Shown here: piece after piece, positions 5,943 to 6,347 of the stretch
Position numbering within the stretch: the stretch's first letter is position 1
Layout of the letters: each line of letters opens with the position of its first letter
Source: an uncultured Azospirillum sp.
GTDB lineage: Bacteria > Pseudomonadota > Alphaproteobacteria > Azospirillales > Azospirillaceae
Assembly (NCBI RefSeq): GCF_946480385.1
Contig: NZ_CAMLJP010000178.1
Span: forward strand, 1 to 6,347
DNA: 6,347 nt
Direction: 5' to 3'
Translations under genes and position numbers: made by a program
The notes under the pieces: generated by a model
The model's database searches: none
What the model saw: only the letters and a program-made list of their open reading frames with translations
Told to the model about the DNA's origin: nothing

Positions 5943-5999
5943 GATGGAACGTTTGAAACGCCGTGAACCGGTTTTCCGGGAGCGTTCCACTGTTCCATC
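5943..5999. repeat. Nested inverted and direct repeats next to the upstream gene's stop codon
   Basis: GATGGAAC (5943-5950) is an exact inverted match to GTTCCATC (5992-5999), and TGGAACG (5945-5951) also matches CGTTCCA (5983-5989). GTTCCA is therefore present twice in direct orientation with an 8-bp period (5984 and 5992). Enclosed are CGTTTGAAACG (5950-5960), the palindrome AACCGGTT (5966-5973) and CCGG-TTTT-CCGG (5968-5979). The cluster begins 3 nt after the stop codon of the upstream gene, so it may be a 3'-end structure or a cluster of regulator half-sites. Confidence 0.55.
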
Positions 6000-6002
6000 G
6001 CT

Positions 6003-6347
6003 CTACCGGCGCCGGGTGAAGGCACCCTGCCCGCCCCGCCGCTCCAGGGCGGAGCCGAGGTTGGGGAACTGGTCGTCGGGATTGAAGGTCCAGGGATAGA
6101 CGCCCTTCGGCCCCTCCGCCTCCGGCCGGGCGAGGATCGCGGCAACCGCCTGCGGGTTGGGCGGCGTGCGCTCGCGGATGGCGCCGGGGACGCTGTCGTC
6201 GTCGAGGGCGGCGGGCGCGTCATCGTCGGGGGCGGTCTGGGGGACGGCTTGGGGTTGGGGGACCGGAGACTGCGCCGGGGGAGCGGCGGCGGCGCCCTTG
6301 CCGTCCCGACTGTCGAGGGCGTCGAACTCCCTGAACAGGCCGAGCCG
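6003..6347 (-). CDS. C-terminal end of an unrecognised protein (5' part outside window)
   Basis: An open frame enters from the right edge at a codon boundary and ends at a TAG (6005-6003), giving 114 residues with no start inside the window. It begins RLGLFREFDALDS, then has a Pro/Gln/Ala linker and an acidic stretch (about residues 19-51, including DDD twice). It ends in a more ordered-looking block (about 52-103: VPGAIRERTPPNPQAVAAIL, KGVYPWTFNPDDQFPNLGSA) and a basic tail TRRR. Codon choice is the same G/C-ending pattern as the other genes, which supports real coding. I do not recognise the family. The linker suggests the missing N-terminal part is a separate domain. Another frame here (5822-6223) is Arg/Pro/Ser-rich and looks like a shadow. 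Confidence 0.7.
   Translation of the reverse strand, partial: RLGLFREFDALDSRDGKGAAAAPPAQSPVPQPQAVPQTAPDDDAPAALDDDSVPGAIRERTPPNPQAVAAILARPEAEGPKGVYPWTFNPDDQFPNLGSALERRGGQGAFTRRR

Noticed and set aside
5946..5973. GGAAC followed by CGGTT on the plus strand, resembling an EcfG/ECF promoter
   Set aside because: The spacing is 18 bp and the -10 is not CGTT. No plus-strand gene follows, and the GGAAC belongs to the inverted-repeat cluster.
5822..6223. A minus-strand ATG-started frame covering the right-end gene and the intergenic region
   Set aside because: It is rich in Arg/Pro/Ser and runs through the palindromic intergenic DNA and the oxidase leader. The frame ending at 6003 has better codon-position composition and a sensible protein-like sequence.

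Overview
The window is high-GC DNA (about two thirds G+C by eye, not counted). It most resembles an alphaproteobacterial chromosome, and Rhodospirillales/Azospirillum-like organisms are the best guess. The main evidence is a gcrA gene, since this cell-cycle regulator is essentially restricted to Alphaproteobacteria. An isocitrate dehydrogenase of the long Rickettsia/alphaproteobacterial type agrees with this. Every supported gene lies on the minus strand, so transcription runs from high to low coordinates.

Layout in the direction of transcription: (1) 6347-6003, the C-terminal 114 residues of an unrecognised protein with a Pro/Ala/Asp-rich linker. (2) 6002-5819, a non-coding stretch with two strong dyad structures and a plausible promoter that overlaps a GANTC methylation site. 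(3) 5818-3707, a secreted three-domain multicopper oxidase with all four copper-binding motifs, followed by a perfect 11-bp inverted repeat that may terminate transcription. (4) 3567-2122, an isocitrate dehydrogenase with a C-terminal extension and an atypical cofactor-pocket pair (Met-Ile). (5) 2079-1525 and 1525-725, an ECF sigma factor and its membrane-spanning anti-sigma factor, overlapping as TGATG. The sigma gene starts only 42 nt after icd with no visible terminator. (6) 724-552, an intergenic region with an alphaproteobacterial-type promoter and a DnaA-box-like sequence. (7) 551-183, gcrA, unusually short, followed by a textbook rho-independent terminator at 164-128. (8) At the left edge, a strong Shine-Dalgarno and an ATG suggest that another minus-strand gene begins at position 5.

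Together these are a periplasmic copper oxidase, a TCA-cycle enzyme, an envelope-sensing sigma/anti-sigma switch and a cell-cycle transcription factor. Only the sigma/anti-sigma pair is clearly one functional unit. A link between that switch and the neighbouring oxidase is possible but only inferred. I see no mobile element, CRISPR array, tRNA or rRNA, and no clearly new multi-gene system. The more interesting points are the icd cofactor pocket, the zinc-less anti-sigma factor with an unassigned periplasmic domain, the compact GcrA, the four candidate disulfides of the oxidase, and the structured intergenic DNA upstream of it.
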